From contig NZ_QGDT01000016.1 of assembly GCF_003149085.1 (NCBI RefSeq), positions 47,698 through 111,697 on the forward strand: a stretch of 64,000 nt of DNA, read 5' to 3'. Positions within the stretch are counted from its first letter, which is position 1, and every line of letters starts with the position of its first letter. Positions 46,941-55,189 of the stretch are shown here, one piece after another. Source of the stretch: Dyadobacter jejuensis. GTDB taxonomy: Bacteria; Bacteroidota; Bacteroidia; Cytophagales; Spirosomataceae. Under the pieces are notes generated by a model. That model made no database searches, was not told the DNA's origin, and saw only the letters and a program-made list of their open reading frames with translations. Both the position numbers and the translations under genes were made by a program.

Positions 46941-47384
46941 TTATTCCGTTATCCTTATTTTAAGGACACGTCCTTGCTTCTGAGCTTTGGAATCCATTAT
47001 TGCACCAATAGCCATCCCGGCGATGATGCCGGCGATCACGGAGTAAACTCCATAATAATATTGAAATATAGTGCCTGCTAACAGCCCGAATAGCATGCCG
47101 TATCCCATGAAGTAACCTTCTGATATTAATGAATGTTCCACCCTTAAAAAGTCCTTGAATTCAGTTAATTTCTTGTTGAAGTGTTTCTTCGGATCGTCCG
47201 TTTTGGCTTGTAATGCCAGGTTGTCTAATGCTTCCTCTATAGATGTGAGTTGGGGCATAGTCAAATTCCGACTCTCCAAAGCCGTTAAAATTCCAATGAA
47301 TTTATTGTAAACTTTGATTTCCGATTTCTCAGTCGTATTACCTTTTAGATCCAGAAAAAAATTCAATGATTCCCTGATTTTCAT
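46941..47384 (-). CDS. Hypothetical membrane protein, 147 residues
   Basis: I do not recognise this protein. The N-terminal part is soluble and helical. The C-terminal third has two closely spaced hydrophobic segments (GYGMLFGLLAGTIFQYYYG and VYSVIAGIIAGMAIGAIM), a glycine-rich helical hairpin, ending in a basic tail. The start is the ATG at 47384, preceded by AGGAAAG as a good ribosome-binding site; an in-frame extension to 47528 has no such site. It is divergent to pepP. Confidence 0.65.
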   Translation of the reverse strand: MKIRESLNFFLDLKGNTTEKSEIKVYNKFIGILTALESRNLTMPQLTSIEEALDNLALQAKTDDPKKHFNKKLTEFKDFLRVEHSLISEGYFMGYGMLFGLLAGTIFQYYYGVYSVIAGIIAGMAIGAIMDSKAQKQGRVLKIRITE

Positions 47385-47636
47385 TCGCTTTCCTATATTA
47401 AATGGGCGGGTGGGTAGATTCGTTATAGCTACAAGAAGATCATAATTTGGTTGATTATCAAATGTGCGGTCGGAGTGTAGTGACGATGGGCTACGAATAT
47501 TCCTAGAATTTAGCGATTTGAGAGCCAAATTACTAAAGATTCATTTTTAATAGAAGGGTTAAAAAATGCCGTCAAATAAATGGGGACCAGCTTAAATTCA
47601 TTTAACTTGGGGCCTTTATTTGAACCTTTCAAACCT

Positions 47637-49025
47637 ATGTTTTCTAAACAAACCTATATATCACGCCGGCAAGTTCTCCAACAGAAAATGGGTAGCGGCT
47701 TGCTCTTGTTTTTGGGTAATGATGATAGCGGTATGAATTACCGCGACAACATTTATCCCTACCGCCAGGATAGCACTTTTTTATATTTTTTTGGAATCGA
47801 CTCCCCGGGTTTATATGCCGCCATGGATGTAGATACCGGTGAACAGGTGCTTTTTGGAGATGAGCTCACCCTGGACGATATCGTGTGGACGGGCCCTAAG
47901 CCTTCATTGCAAGAGCAGGCCGCTCGGGTAGGAGTCAGCCAGGTACTCTCTTCGAAGGCCTTCTTTGACTATGTGGCCAAGGCCGTTCATGGAGGGCAAG
48001 CCATTCATTTCCTGCCTCCCTACCGCGCCGAACATACGCTGAAGTTACAAGCGCTGCTCGGTATGGCTGGGCCCGAGATTCCGACCCGGGTTTCGGCCGC
48101 TTTTATCCGTGCTATCGTGTCGATGAGAGCCTATAAGTCGGAGGAAGAAGTGGCCGAAATAGAAAAGGCTGTCAACACCTCTGTGGACATGCATCTGCAC
48201 TTTATGCAGCAAACCCGGCCCACGATGACCGAGCTCACCATGGCTGGCCAATTGCAGGCATTGGCCATCGGCGGTGGGGGGAATATTTCCTATCCCGTTA
48301 TTTTGACCGTCAACGGCGAAATACTCCATACCCATGCGCGTGACCTGGCCATGCAGGAAGGCCAACTGGCCCTATGCGACGCCGGCGCCGAAACGGCCAT
48401 GCGCTATTGCGGGGACCTTACCCGCACCATTCCGGTAGGGAAGGGCTTTACGAGCGTCCAAAAGGAGATGTATCAGATCGTTCTGGATGCCCAAATGGCC
48501 GCCATCCAAGCCTGCAAGCCTGGGGTGCTTTTTAAAGACATTCATGCCTTGGCATGTCTGAGACTCCTGGAAGGACTTAAAGGGCAGGGGATCATCAAGG
48601 GTGACCCACAAGAGGCCCTAGCAGCGGATGTGCATACGCTGTTCTTTCAATGCGGCCTAGGCCATATGATGGGAATGGACGTTCATGATATGGAAAATCT
48701 TGGCGAGCAGCTCGTGGGCTATGGCGACGACCTGCAGAAAAGTACGGACTTTGGGTGGAAGTCGCTAAGGCTAGGAAGGGCGCTGGAGCCGGGCTTCGTG
48801 GTTACCGTAGAGCCAGGCCTCTATTTTATCCCCACCCAAATCGACCAATGGAAAGCTGAAAATAGGCTATCCCAGTTTATCGACTACTCAGAACTCGAAA
48901 AATATAGAGATTTCTCTGGTATTAGGATTGAGGACGATCTAGTGATTACGGAGTCAGGGAACCGGGTTTTAGGTAAACCCCTTCCCAAAACCATCTCCGA
49001 GATCGAAGCGTTGAGGAGGCTTTAG
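47637..49025 (+). CDS. pepP: Xaa-Pro aminopeptidase (M24B, PepP type)
   Basis: A 462-residue cytoplasmic metallopeptidase removing N-terminal residues next to proline. An N-terminal creatinase-like domain (about 1-160) precedes the pita-bread catalytic domain with two-metal ligands: LCDAGAE and CGDLTRTIP (two Asp), CGLGHMMGMDVHD (His), VTVEPGLYF (Glu) and GIRIEDDLVI (Glu). The start is the ATG at 47637; a longer frame from 47580 is unsupported. A decayed copy of its last 80 or so codons lies at about 51700-51935, which marks it as one end of a duplicated segment. Confidence 0.95.
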   Translation: MFSKQTYISRRQVLQQKMGSGLLLFLGNDDSGMNYRDNIYPYRQDSTFLYFFGIDSPGLYAAMDVDTGEQVLFGDELTLDDIVWTGPKPSLQEQAARVGVSQVLSSKAFFDYVAKAVHGGQAIHFLPPYRAEHTLKLQALLGMAGPEIPTRVSAAFIRAIVSMRAYKSEEEVAEIEKAVNTSVDMHLHFMQQTRPTMTELTMAGQLQALAIGGGGNISYPVILTVNGEILHTHARDLAMQEGQLALCDAGAETAMRYCGDLTRTIPVGKGFTSVQKEMYQIVLDAQMAAIQACKPGVLFKDIHALACLRLLEGLKGQGIIKGDPQEALAADVHTLFFQCGLGHMMGMDVHDMENLGEQLVGYGDDLQKSTDFGWKSLRLGRALEPGFVVTVEPGLYFIPTQIDQWKAENRLSQFIDYSELEKYRDFSGIRIEDDLVITESGNRVLGKPLPKTISEIEALRRL

Positions 49026-49188
49026 GTAGTTGAATATTGCGTATACCAATATACGCTTTCTATTACTACATAAACGGAATTGGAAATATTGATTTGCCTT
49101 TCATATAGAACTTTTTAAATTTATACTATTCATTATCAGTATTTTACTGTTTGGGTAGTATATTTTTTTTAACAAAAACACTGGACTT

Positions 49189-49698
49189 ATGAAAAGCAAT
49201 TACAAGTATTTTTTTCTTTTATGGATGTTACTATTAGGCTCTATGAGCCAGGCTCAAGGTATATATATGTACATTAGAGACGTCACCACCGGGTCGGGGT
49301 TGGCCGATCCACACGAGGATGAAGTTCAGCTGACCAGCGCTCAAATGAGTATGACCAGGCCGATGAGTCGGTCTGGTGAAGTCACCGTTTCGGAATATAT
49401 ACTGACCAAAGACGCCGACATTAGTTCCACCGCATTGATGACTTTGCTGTCTTCTGGTGCTGAGATTCGCTCCCTGGAAATCAGGTATTATGATTACTCC
49501 AATACACTGGTTGCCGAAGTTGAATTAGAACAAGCATTTATTACTAGCTATGCGTCGAGTTCTGCAGCATGCGGTGGAGCCTGCCCTGTTTTTTCAGAAA
49601 GCTTTTCTGTAGGCTTCAACCGGATTAGAACCTCCCTTAATGTGCACACCAGAAATCCAGGTATTTTTAACTGGGTGAATCCGCCTATGGGACCTTGA
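49189..49698 (+). CDS. Secreted Hcp-like protein, copy 1
   Basis: A 169-residue protein with a Sec signal peptide (FLLWMLLLGSMSQAQ|GIY, cleavage near 24). The mature part resembles the Hcp tube-protein family (DUF796): it opens with an IYMYI strand and an LTSAQM segment, has the middle VSEYILTKDADISSTALMTL, then LEIRYYDYSNTLVAEVELEQ, and ends in ESFSVGFNRIR. Two Cys flank a turn (ACGGAC). No other type VI secretion gene is present, so a tube role is doubtful. Just downstream, CCTTGATC...ATGAACTC (49693-49716) resembles the start of the T9SS cargo genes that follow copies 2 and 3, as if a partner gene was lost. Confidence 0.75.
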   Translation: MKSNYKYFFLLWMLLLGSMSQAQGIYMYIRDVTTGSGLADPHEDEVQLTSAQMSMTRPMSRSGEVTVSEYILTKDADISSTALMTLLSSGAEIRSLEIRYYDYSNTLVAEVELEQAFITSYASSSAACGGACPVFSESFSVGFNRIRTSLNVHTRNPGIFNWVNPPMGP

Positions 49699-50080
49699 TC
49701 GACGATGGATGAACTCGGGTGCTATTTCAAACCTTCAATAGTGGAGAATGGGAAGGCGGGACCCAAAGGAATGGGTTTATGGAAGGAGTAAACTCGAAAA
49801 AAACGTCCTCAAATGGATGATGAAATAGAATAATATTGACCGTATACTGAAAAAAGTGGATCCGTTTTAAAAATGCTTTTCATCCAGAATGTGGGGCAGA
49901 TTTGGGTGATTAGGAAGTGCTAGGCGATATATTTATAAAACATTTTTATAAATATATGTATATAATATTAAAAATTATTCAATTACCGTATAATCAAAAT
50001 ACAAAAATAAGCTTGATTTTATTCTATGGTAGGGGTACCTTTTAGCATCTTTAATGATCTATTCCATAAACTATACCCTT
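49699..50080. other. Intergenic region between Hcp-like copies 1 and 2
   Basis: The left edge carries a possible scrap of the 5' end of a T9SS cargo gene (to about 49716). The right part (about 49930-50030) is very AT-rich. No intact gene is seen. It presumably holds the promoter of copy 2. Confidence 0.4.
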
Positions 50081-50575
50081 ATGAAGAACAATTATTTACT
50101 CCAATTTTGTCTGTTTTTTCTGGTTGTCGGCTTCCAAAGTCATGCCCAAGGCATCTATCTTTATATGGAGGATGTAACAACTGGTTCGGGACTGGCTAGT
50201 CCACATGACAACGAAATCAAACTAACCAGTGCTCAAATGGACGTCTCGAAGGAAGGGTCGGCGGCTCCAGCATTTTCGGAATACAGCCTAACCAAAGATT
50301 TGGATATGAGCTCCGCCTCCCTGATGACGCACGTAGTTACAGGAGCCATTCCAAAATTCGTAGAAATTCGATATTATAATAGCACCAATGAGATAGTCTC
50401 GCGGGTTGAATTGCAAAATGCGTTGGTTACTAAGTATTCGGCGAGTTCAGCGGATTGTGGTGGCAGTTGCCCCACTTTGTCTGAAAGCTTTTCGATATCC
50501 TTTGGAGGGATTCAAGTGGTCCACCAATCCAACTTAAAAGACCCAACCTTTTTTAACTATAATTATACACCTTGA
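50081..50575 (+). CDS. Secreted Hcp-like protein, copy 2
   Basis: A 164-residue paralogue of copy 1, with a divergent signal peptide (LQFCLFFLVVGFQSHAQ) and the same mature layout: GIYLYM, LTSAQMDVS, FSEYSLTKDLDMSSASLM, VEIRYYNSTNEIVSRVELQ, a Cys pair (CGGSC), then ESFSISFGGI. The ATG at 50081 is preferred over 50054 because it begins the signal peptide. Its stop codon is 10 bases before the T9SS cargo gene, so the two are co-expressed. The C-terminal half is nearly identical in sequence to copy 3. Confidence 0.75.
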   Translation: MKNNYLLQFCLFFLVVGFQSHAQGIYLYMEDVTTGSGLASPHDNEIKLTSAQMDVSKEGSAAPAFSEYSLTKDLDMSSASLMTHVVTGAIPKFVEIRYYNSTNEIVSRVELQNALVTKYSASSADCGGSCPTLSESFSISFGGIQVVHQSNLKDPTFFNYNYTP

Positions 50576-50585
50576 TCTATCAACT

Positions 50586-51404
50586 ATGAACTCAATATCT
50601 TCAATCTTGATTTGTAGCCTGGGTTTTATAGGTTCAGAAGTGAGTGGACAGGTATTCAGTCCTTTCCATCAGGGAGTTTTACAGCCTTATAAAACCCTGC
50701 AGCAGCTGAAGGCGGAAGCCTTGGTACAAAAAACGGAACCTGATTATTATCGATATAAGCTAGCTCAAAATATAGGTCAATCACGTTCGAACCTGCGTAC
50801 CCAGGCTGACTGTGGAAACGAATACCTTTGCAATACTGCCTTGCCGGTAAGCCTGATGCGCTTTGAAGCGGAACGAAAGGGTGTCGACCAAGTGGAGGTA
50901 AGCTGGGAAACGGCTAGCGAAACCAACAACCAGGGTTTCGAAGTGGAGCGGTCCTTTACGGGACTCAACGATTTTGAAAAGGTGGGGGCTATCGATGGGG
51001 CGGGAAATAGCGCAAAGTCGAAAGAATACCGCTTTTCAGACCCCAATAGTCATGCCGAATGGAGCTATTACCGCCTGAAGCAGCTCGATTGGGACGGTAG
51101 CTATACGTACTCCCGGATCGTTTCGGTCAAGGGATCTAAAGCGCCTTTTGAGGTCACCGGTATGCCCAATCCTGGGCCTCAGGAACTCCTCCGATTTAGA
51201 GTCGAAGGTGCCCAAGAGTCGCCAAGGGTGAAGGTGTTTAGTCAATCGGGCCGGCTGATGTACGAAAACCAACAACAGCGCCTGGATGATGATCAGGAGT
51301 TTTCGGCCGAGGCCTGGCCCGCTTTAAATTTGGGCCAGTATTTTCTGCACGTAGTGGCTGGAGAGGAAACCGTGGCGGTACCTTTCTTGATATGGCCCGA
51401 ATGA
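50586..51404 (+). CDS. T9SS cargo protein with C-terminal sorting domain, copy 1
   Basis: A 272-residue exported protein. The signal peptide (SSILICSLGFIGSEVSG) is followed by a short linker and a beta-sandwich domain typical of Bacteroidota cargo (VEVSWETASETNNQGFEVER ... WSYYRLKQLDWDGSYTYSRIV). A type A sorting domain (about 200-272) follows: MPNPG, VFSQSGRLMYE, LNLGQYFLHVVAG. Type IX secretion would carry it across the outer membrane and often attach it to the surface. It differs from the second copy at about nine residues of 272. It is 10 bases downstream of hcp-like copy 2. Confidence 0.82.
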   Translation: MNSISSILICSLGFIGSEVSGQVFSPFHQGVLQPYKTLQQLKAEALVQKTEPDYYRYKLAQNIGQSRSNLRTQADCGNEYLCNTALPVSLMRFEAERKGVDQVEVSWETASETNNQGFEVERSFTGLNDFEKVGAIDGAGNSAKSKEYRFSDPNSHAEWSYYRLKQLDWDGSYTYSRIVSVKGSKAPFEVTGMPNPGPQELLRFRVEGAQESPRVKVFSQSGRLMYENQQQRLDDDQEFSAEAWPALNLGQYFLHVVAGEETVAVPFLIWPE

Positions 51405-51440
51405 TTCAGCTCCATTAAAGTCCTGAATTAGTCAACCAAT

Positions 51441-51479
51441 ATGGAGCCCAAACCTTGCTTTGGGCTCCATTGTTTTTTT
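51441..51479 (+). terminator. Terminator after T9SS cargo copy 1
   Basis: ATGGAGCCCAAA and TTTGGGCTCCAT form a perfect 12-bp stem with a CCTTGC loop, followed by TG and a run of seven T. An identical element follows the second copy. Confidence 0.9.
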
Positions 51480-51493
51480 AATTGGGCCGATCC

Positions 51494-51640
51494 CAGAAAG
51501 CGGGCGGTTCTATTCCCAGGCTACGCAGGTACACCTAAGCCTGTCCTCGGTGGTGGATCCGATTGTCTATAATACCCAAGGCCATGCCCTTTACGCCAGG
51601 ACGCGCTAGGTCGATCAACTCCATACATCATTCGGCAAAA
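51494..51640 (-). pseudogene. Remnant of a dinB-family gene (internal deletion, 5' loss)
   Basis: This matches the 3' end of the intact DinB-like gene at 53549-54070. Similarity runs to the 9-bp word GGCCATGCC (51580-51588), then jumps to the sequence that follows the second GGCCATGCC in the intact gene (53849-53857). This is what deletion of the 198 bases between the two words (53651 and 53849) would give. The match fades after about 51640, so the 5' part is gone as well. Confidence 0.8.
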
Positions 51641-51699
51641 ATTACTTTTACCTTTCTCTCTTACCTTTAACTTGTCACTTTAAACCTGTCAAGCTACCA

Positions 51700-51935
51700 A
51701 CGATGTGCTTCGGAGTGTTTTGCTGCCTTAGGCCTTTCTGGGGGCTCCAATCTGCCATTGGAAGGCAGAGGGTAGTTTTTAACAGCTTATTGGTTATATA
51801 TAATTAGAAAAAAATAGATATTTCTCTAGAATGAAGGTTGAAAAGGGCTTGGTAATTACGGGGCTAGGGAATCGGTCTGTAAGGATATTTTGTCCAAAAC
51901 GATAGGGTCGATTGAGATGTTAAAGCCACTCAATG
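51700..51935 (+). pseudogene. Remnant of the pepP 3' end
   Basis: Translation with frame changes and stops gives HWKAEGSF, then LEKNRYFSRMKVEKGLVITG and LGNRSVRIFCPK. These align with the pepP C-terminus (QWKAENRL, LEKYRDFSGIRIEDDLVITE, SGNRVLGKPLPK). The distance from its end to hcp-like copy 3 (about 160 bases) equals that from pepP to copy 1 (164 bases). It therefore represents the left part of the duplicated segment, decayed by substitutions and small indels. Confidence 0.75.
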
Positions 51936-52094
51936 TAGTTAAATTTTTATGTTCATATGTTATTTTTTCTAAAATTATTTTGTAAGAATACGATATAAAT
52001 TTTTAATTCCCAATATAACTTAATAGATTTATCCAGTTCATTTTCAATGATTTATTGAGTGACTAGCATAAATTTTATTTAAAAAATTAGACTT

Positions 52095-52640
52095 ATGAAA
52101 AACTATTACACGTATTTTCTCCTTCTCTGTATGCTACTTTTAGGCTCTATGAGTCAGGCTCAGGGCATTTATATCTACATCCCCCAAGTAACATCAGGCT
52201 CAGGGCTAGCCAGCCCACATGCCGACGAAGTCAAACTAACTAGTGCCCAAATGAGTATGGACAGGCCATTTGATATCAGTACTGGGGTCGGGGGGTCGAG
52301 GGAGTATGCTTCAGTAAACTTTACGGAATACAGTCTGACCAAGGAACTGGATAAGAGCTCTGCCAAGATTATGAAACAAATAGCTTCGGGAACTGTTAAT
52401 CCTTCCATAGAAATTCGATATTATAATAACACCAATGAGATAGTCTCACGGGTTGAATTGCAAAAAGCGTTAGTAACTAGTTACTCGGCAAGTTCAGCTG
52501 ATTACTGTTCAAGTTGCCCTCCTTTATCTGAAAGCTTTTCGATAGCTTTTGAAGAGATTACAGTTACCCATCATGAAAATTTGAAAGTCAAAGAGAAGTT
52601 TAATTGGAATGTCGTAACTAGCAGTGGGAACAATTTATGA
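52095..52640 (+). CDS. Secreted Hcp-like protein, copy 3 (mosaic)
   Basis: A 181-residue protein with a signal peptide almost the same as copy 1 (LLLGSMSQAQGIYIYI) and a C-terminal half almost the same as copy 2 (IEIRYYNNTNEIVSRVELQK, then SADYCSSCPPLSESFSIAF). In the middle it has a longer loop (DISTGVGGSREYASVNFTEY). The tail is extended to VVTSSGNNL. It lies 16 bases before the start of the second T9SS cargo gene. The mosaic pattern suggests it arose by recombination between copy-1-like and copy-2-like genes. Same Hcp/DUF796-like assignment and same caution as for copy 1. Confidence 0.75.
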   Translation: MKNYYTYFLLLCMLLLGSMSQAQGIYIYIPQVTSGSGLASPHADEVKLTSAQMSMDRPFDISTGVGGSREYASVNFTEYSLTKELDKSSAKIMKQIASGTVNPSIEIRYYNNTNEIVSRVELQKALVTSYSASSADYCSSCPPLSESFSIAFEEITVTHHENLKVKEKFNWNVVTSSGNNL

Positions 52641-52656
52641 CCTTGATCTACCAACT

Positions 52657-53475
52657 ATGAACTCATTTTCTTCAATCTTGATTTGTAGCCTGGGTTTTAT
52701 AGGTTCAGAAGTCAGTGGACAGGTATTCAGTCCTTTCCATCAGGGAGTTCTACAGCCTTATAAAACCCTGCAGCAGTTGCGGGCGGAAGCCTTGGTGCAA
52801 AAAACGGAACCTGATTATTATCGATATAAGCTAGCTCAAAATATAGGTCAATCACGTTCGAACCTGCGTACCCAGGCCGACTGTGGAAACGAATACCTTT
52901 GCAATACTGCCTTGCCGGTAACCCTGATGCGCTTTGAAGCGGAACGAAAGGGTGTCGACCAAGTGGAGGTAAGCTGGGAAACGGCTAGCGAAACCAACAA
53001 CCAGGGTTTCGAAGTGGAGCGGTCCTTTACGGGACTCAACGATTTTGAAAAGGTGGGGACTATCGATGGGGCGGGAAATAGCGCAAAGTCGAAAGAATAC
53101 CGCTTTTCAGACCCCAATAGCCATGCCGATTGGAGCTATTACCGCCTCAAACAGCTCGATTGGGATGGTAGCTATACGTACTCCCGTATCGTTTCGGTCA
53201 AGGGGGCAAAAGCGCCTTTTGAGGTCACCGTTATGCCCAATCCTGGGCCTCAGGAACTCCTCCGATTTAGAGTCGAAGGTGCCCAAGAGTCGCCTAGGGT
53301 GCAGGTGTTTAGTCAATCGGGCCGGCTGATGTACGAAAACCAACAACAGCGCCTGGATGATGATCAGGAGTTTTCGGCCGAGGCCTGGCCCGCTTTAAAT
53401 TTGGGCCAGTATTTTCTGCATGTTGTGGCTGGAGAGGAAACCGTGGCGGTACCTTTCGTGATATGGCCCGAATGA
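52657..53475 (+). CDS. T9SS cargo protein with C-terminal sorting domain, copy 2
   Basis: A 272-residue near-duplicate of the protein at 50586, about 97% identical. It has the same signal peptide, beta-sandwich domain and type A sorting domain ending VAVPFVIWPE. The ATG at 52657 matches the start of copy 1; an in-frame ATG at 52624 would overlap hcp-like copy 3. The long stretches of DNA identity, including the terminator, show that the duplication is recent or kept alike by gene conversion. Confidence 0.82.
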   Translation: MNSFSSILICSLGFIGSEVSGQVFSPFHQGVLQPYKTLQQLRAEALVQKTEPDYYRYKLAQNIGQSRSNLRTQADCGNEYLCNTALPVTLMRFEAERKGVDQVEVSWETASETNNQGFEVERSFTGLNDFEKVGTIDGAGNSAKSKEYRFSDPNSHADWSYYRLKQLDWDGSYTYSRIVSVKGAKAPFEVTVMPNPGPQELLRFRVEGAQESPRVQVFSQSGRLMYENQQQRLDDDQEFSAEAWPALNLGQYFLHVVAGEETVAVPFVIWPE

Positions 53476-53511
53476 TCCAGCGCCTTTAAAGTCCTGAATT
53501 AGTAAACCAAT

Positions 53512-53550
53512 ATGGAGCCCAAACCTTGCTTTGGGCTCCATTGTTTTTTT
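53512..53550. terminator. Terminator after T9SS cargo copy 2
   Basis: This is the same 12-bp stem and CCTTGC loop as at 51441-51479, followed by a T run. It sits between the cargo gene and the end of the convergent dinB-like gene and could serve the rightward transcript. Confidence 0.9.
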
Positions 53551-54070
53551 AATTGGGCCGATCCCAAAAAGCGGGCGGTTCTATTCCCAGGCTACGCAGG
53601 TACACATAAGCCTGTCCTCGGTGGTGGATCTCGTTGTCTATAAAATACAAGGCCATGCCATAAACCGGGCCAGGGTAGCGGCCGAAGGCTACATCTTGCT
53701 CCTGAAACCTTTCCAAGCTTATCCGAGGCCAGTATTGGTCGATCGTTTCAGTGCCTGCATCCCATAAGGCCAAAAGCTCCTTTTTGGTTTCTGGAGCCTT
53801 GGAATGTGCCATATCTTCGTCCGATTGATCGATGTGCCAGTCGCCTGTGGCCATGCCCTTTACGCCTGGACCGGCTATGTCGATCAGCTCCATACATAAT
53901 TCGGCAAAGGTACGCATGCCCCCAATCCGTAATTCGTAGAACTCCTTTTCAGGAAAAACTTCGATCAATTTTCGGGTAAGAGCTCGATGTCCCTGCCAGT
54001 GCGCAAGCATTTGTATAGGGCTGATCATAACGGCCTCTTCTGTCTTTGTAATCGTCGGATTAGTATCCAT
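53549..54070 (-). CDS. DinB family protein
   Basis: A 173-residue four-helix-bundle protein of the DinB/YfiT superfamily. These have a His-based metal site and various thiol-S-transferase-like or unknown roles. Candidate ligands are His in QMLAHWQGH near the N-terminus and His in IHHRGQAYVYLRSLG near the C-terminus. It is the intact version of the remnant at 51494-51640 and closes the duplicated segment on the right. Confidence 0.85.
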   Translation of the reverse strand: MDTNPTITKTEEAVMISPIQMLAHWQGHRALTRKLIEVFPEKEFYELRIGGMRTFAELCMELIDIAGPGVKGMATGDWHIDQSDEDMAHSKAPETKKELLALWDAGTETIDQYWPRISLERFQEQDVAFGRYPGPVYGMALYFIDNEIHHRGQAYVYLRSLGIEPPAFWDRPN

Positions 54071-54154
54071 ACTTTGTTGTGGTTTAAGGTAATGCTTTCG
54101 ATTTCTAATACAAAGAAAACCATGGTCCGTGACAGCAGTATGTCAGCAGGTTTG

Positions 54155-55078
54155 CTATTCAAAAATTTTTAAGAATTCAATTAAACCAATTGCCTCTGTT
54201 TGATTGGATAGAGGGAATCGGTCTGTACCTGCGTGTATGATAAATTTGTTCGTTGCTTTAATGTCCTCGCAGGCCCTAAGGAATCCAGATGGAACCCTAG
54301 GTGCACTAGTTCTTTTAATTTCGATGGCATATCGGGTCATGGAGCGTTCTAATATCAGATCAATTTTAGTTTGTTCTGCACTTCTATAATAACTCGCCGT
54401 CCATTGGTCAGATATATTGCTCAAAATACTTTCAATAACGAAGCCTTCCCAAGAAGCACCTATTACGGGGTGGCCCAATAAATCTTCGAATGCTGGAATG
54501 GAAAGCAACCGATGTAATAGGCCCGTGTCTCGTATATATATCTTTGGGGATTTGATTAGTCGTTTCTTTGTATTACCAGACCAAGGCTGTACCTGGCGAA
54601 CCATATATAGGTCTGTCAGGATATCTAGATAATGACGGATAGTAGTATGTGATACTTCTAGGCTCTTAGCCAAGGACGACATATTGATTTGTTGTCCGTG
54701 ATAGTGAGCTAACATGCTCCAAAACCTGCGCATCCGTAAGTTGGAAACGTTGATCCCAAGATTAGGGACGTCTCTTTCCACATAGGTCCCGATAAAGTCT
54801 GATCGCCTTTGCCAACTTTCTTGGTCATCCTGAGCCAAATAACTATCAGGAAAGCCCCCTCTGAGCCATAGACGTTCCATTTTAAAATCCATTGGATTAT
54901 CCTTGAATACTTCGGAAGCTAGAAAGGGGGTTAACTCTAAATAACGAATTCGCTCTGCCAGTGTTTCTGAGCCTTGTTGTAGCAAATCTTTAGAAGCAGA
55001 CCCCAATAGTAAAAATTGAGCAGACTTTTCACCTGTCCTTTTTCGTTTGTCGATTACGCCGTTATGAGGTAAGTACAA
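54155..55078 (-). pseudogene. 5'-truncated ATPase with DUF4143 domain
   Basis: The 307-codon frame lacks an ATG (the first usable codon is TTG at 55078). It begins inside an AAA_14-type ATPase, at the segment FLLLGSASKDLLQ that normally follows Walker B. Walker A and Walker B are absent, and I found no trace of them in the 110 bases upstream before the next gene. The rest is intact: ELTPFLASEVF, a winged-helix part (SLAKSLEVSHTTIRHYLDIL) and the DUF4143 nuclease-like C-terminus (SAEQTKIDLILE, AIEIKRTSAPRVPSG). Full-length relatives are around 380-400 residues. It is probably a dead gene. Confidence 0.8.
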
Positions 55079-55189
55079 GAATAATTGGAAAGATTCTCTG
55101 GAACCTGTCTTTTGTTTTAAAGACGGGGTTTTCCAGTTCTATCAAAAGTGTGTATTTTTACTAATCCCGAATCTTTTAAATTCCTTGCT

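Noticed and set aside
49189..52640. Type VI secretion locus
   Set aside because: Only Hcp-like proteins are present, all with Sec signal peptides. No sheath, baseplate, VgrG or ClpV gene is visible.
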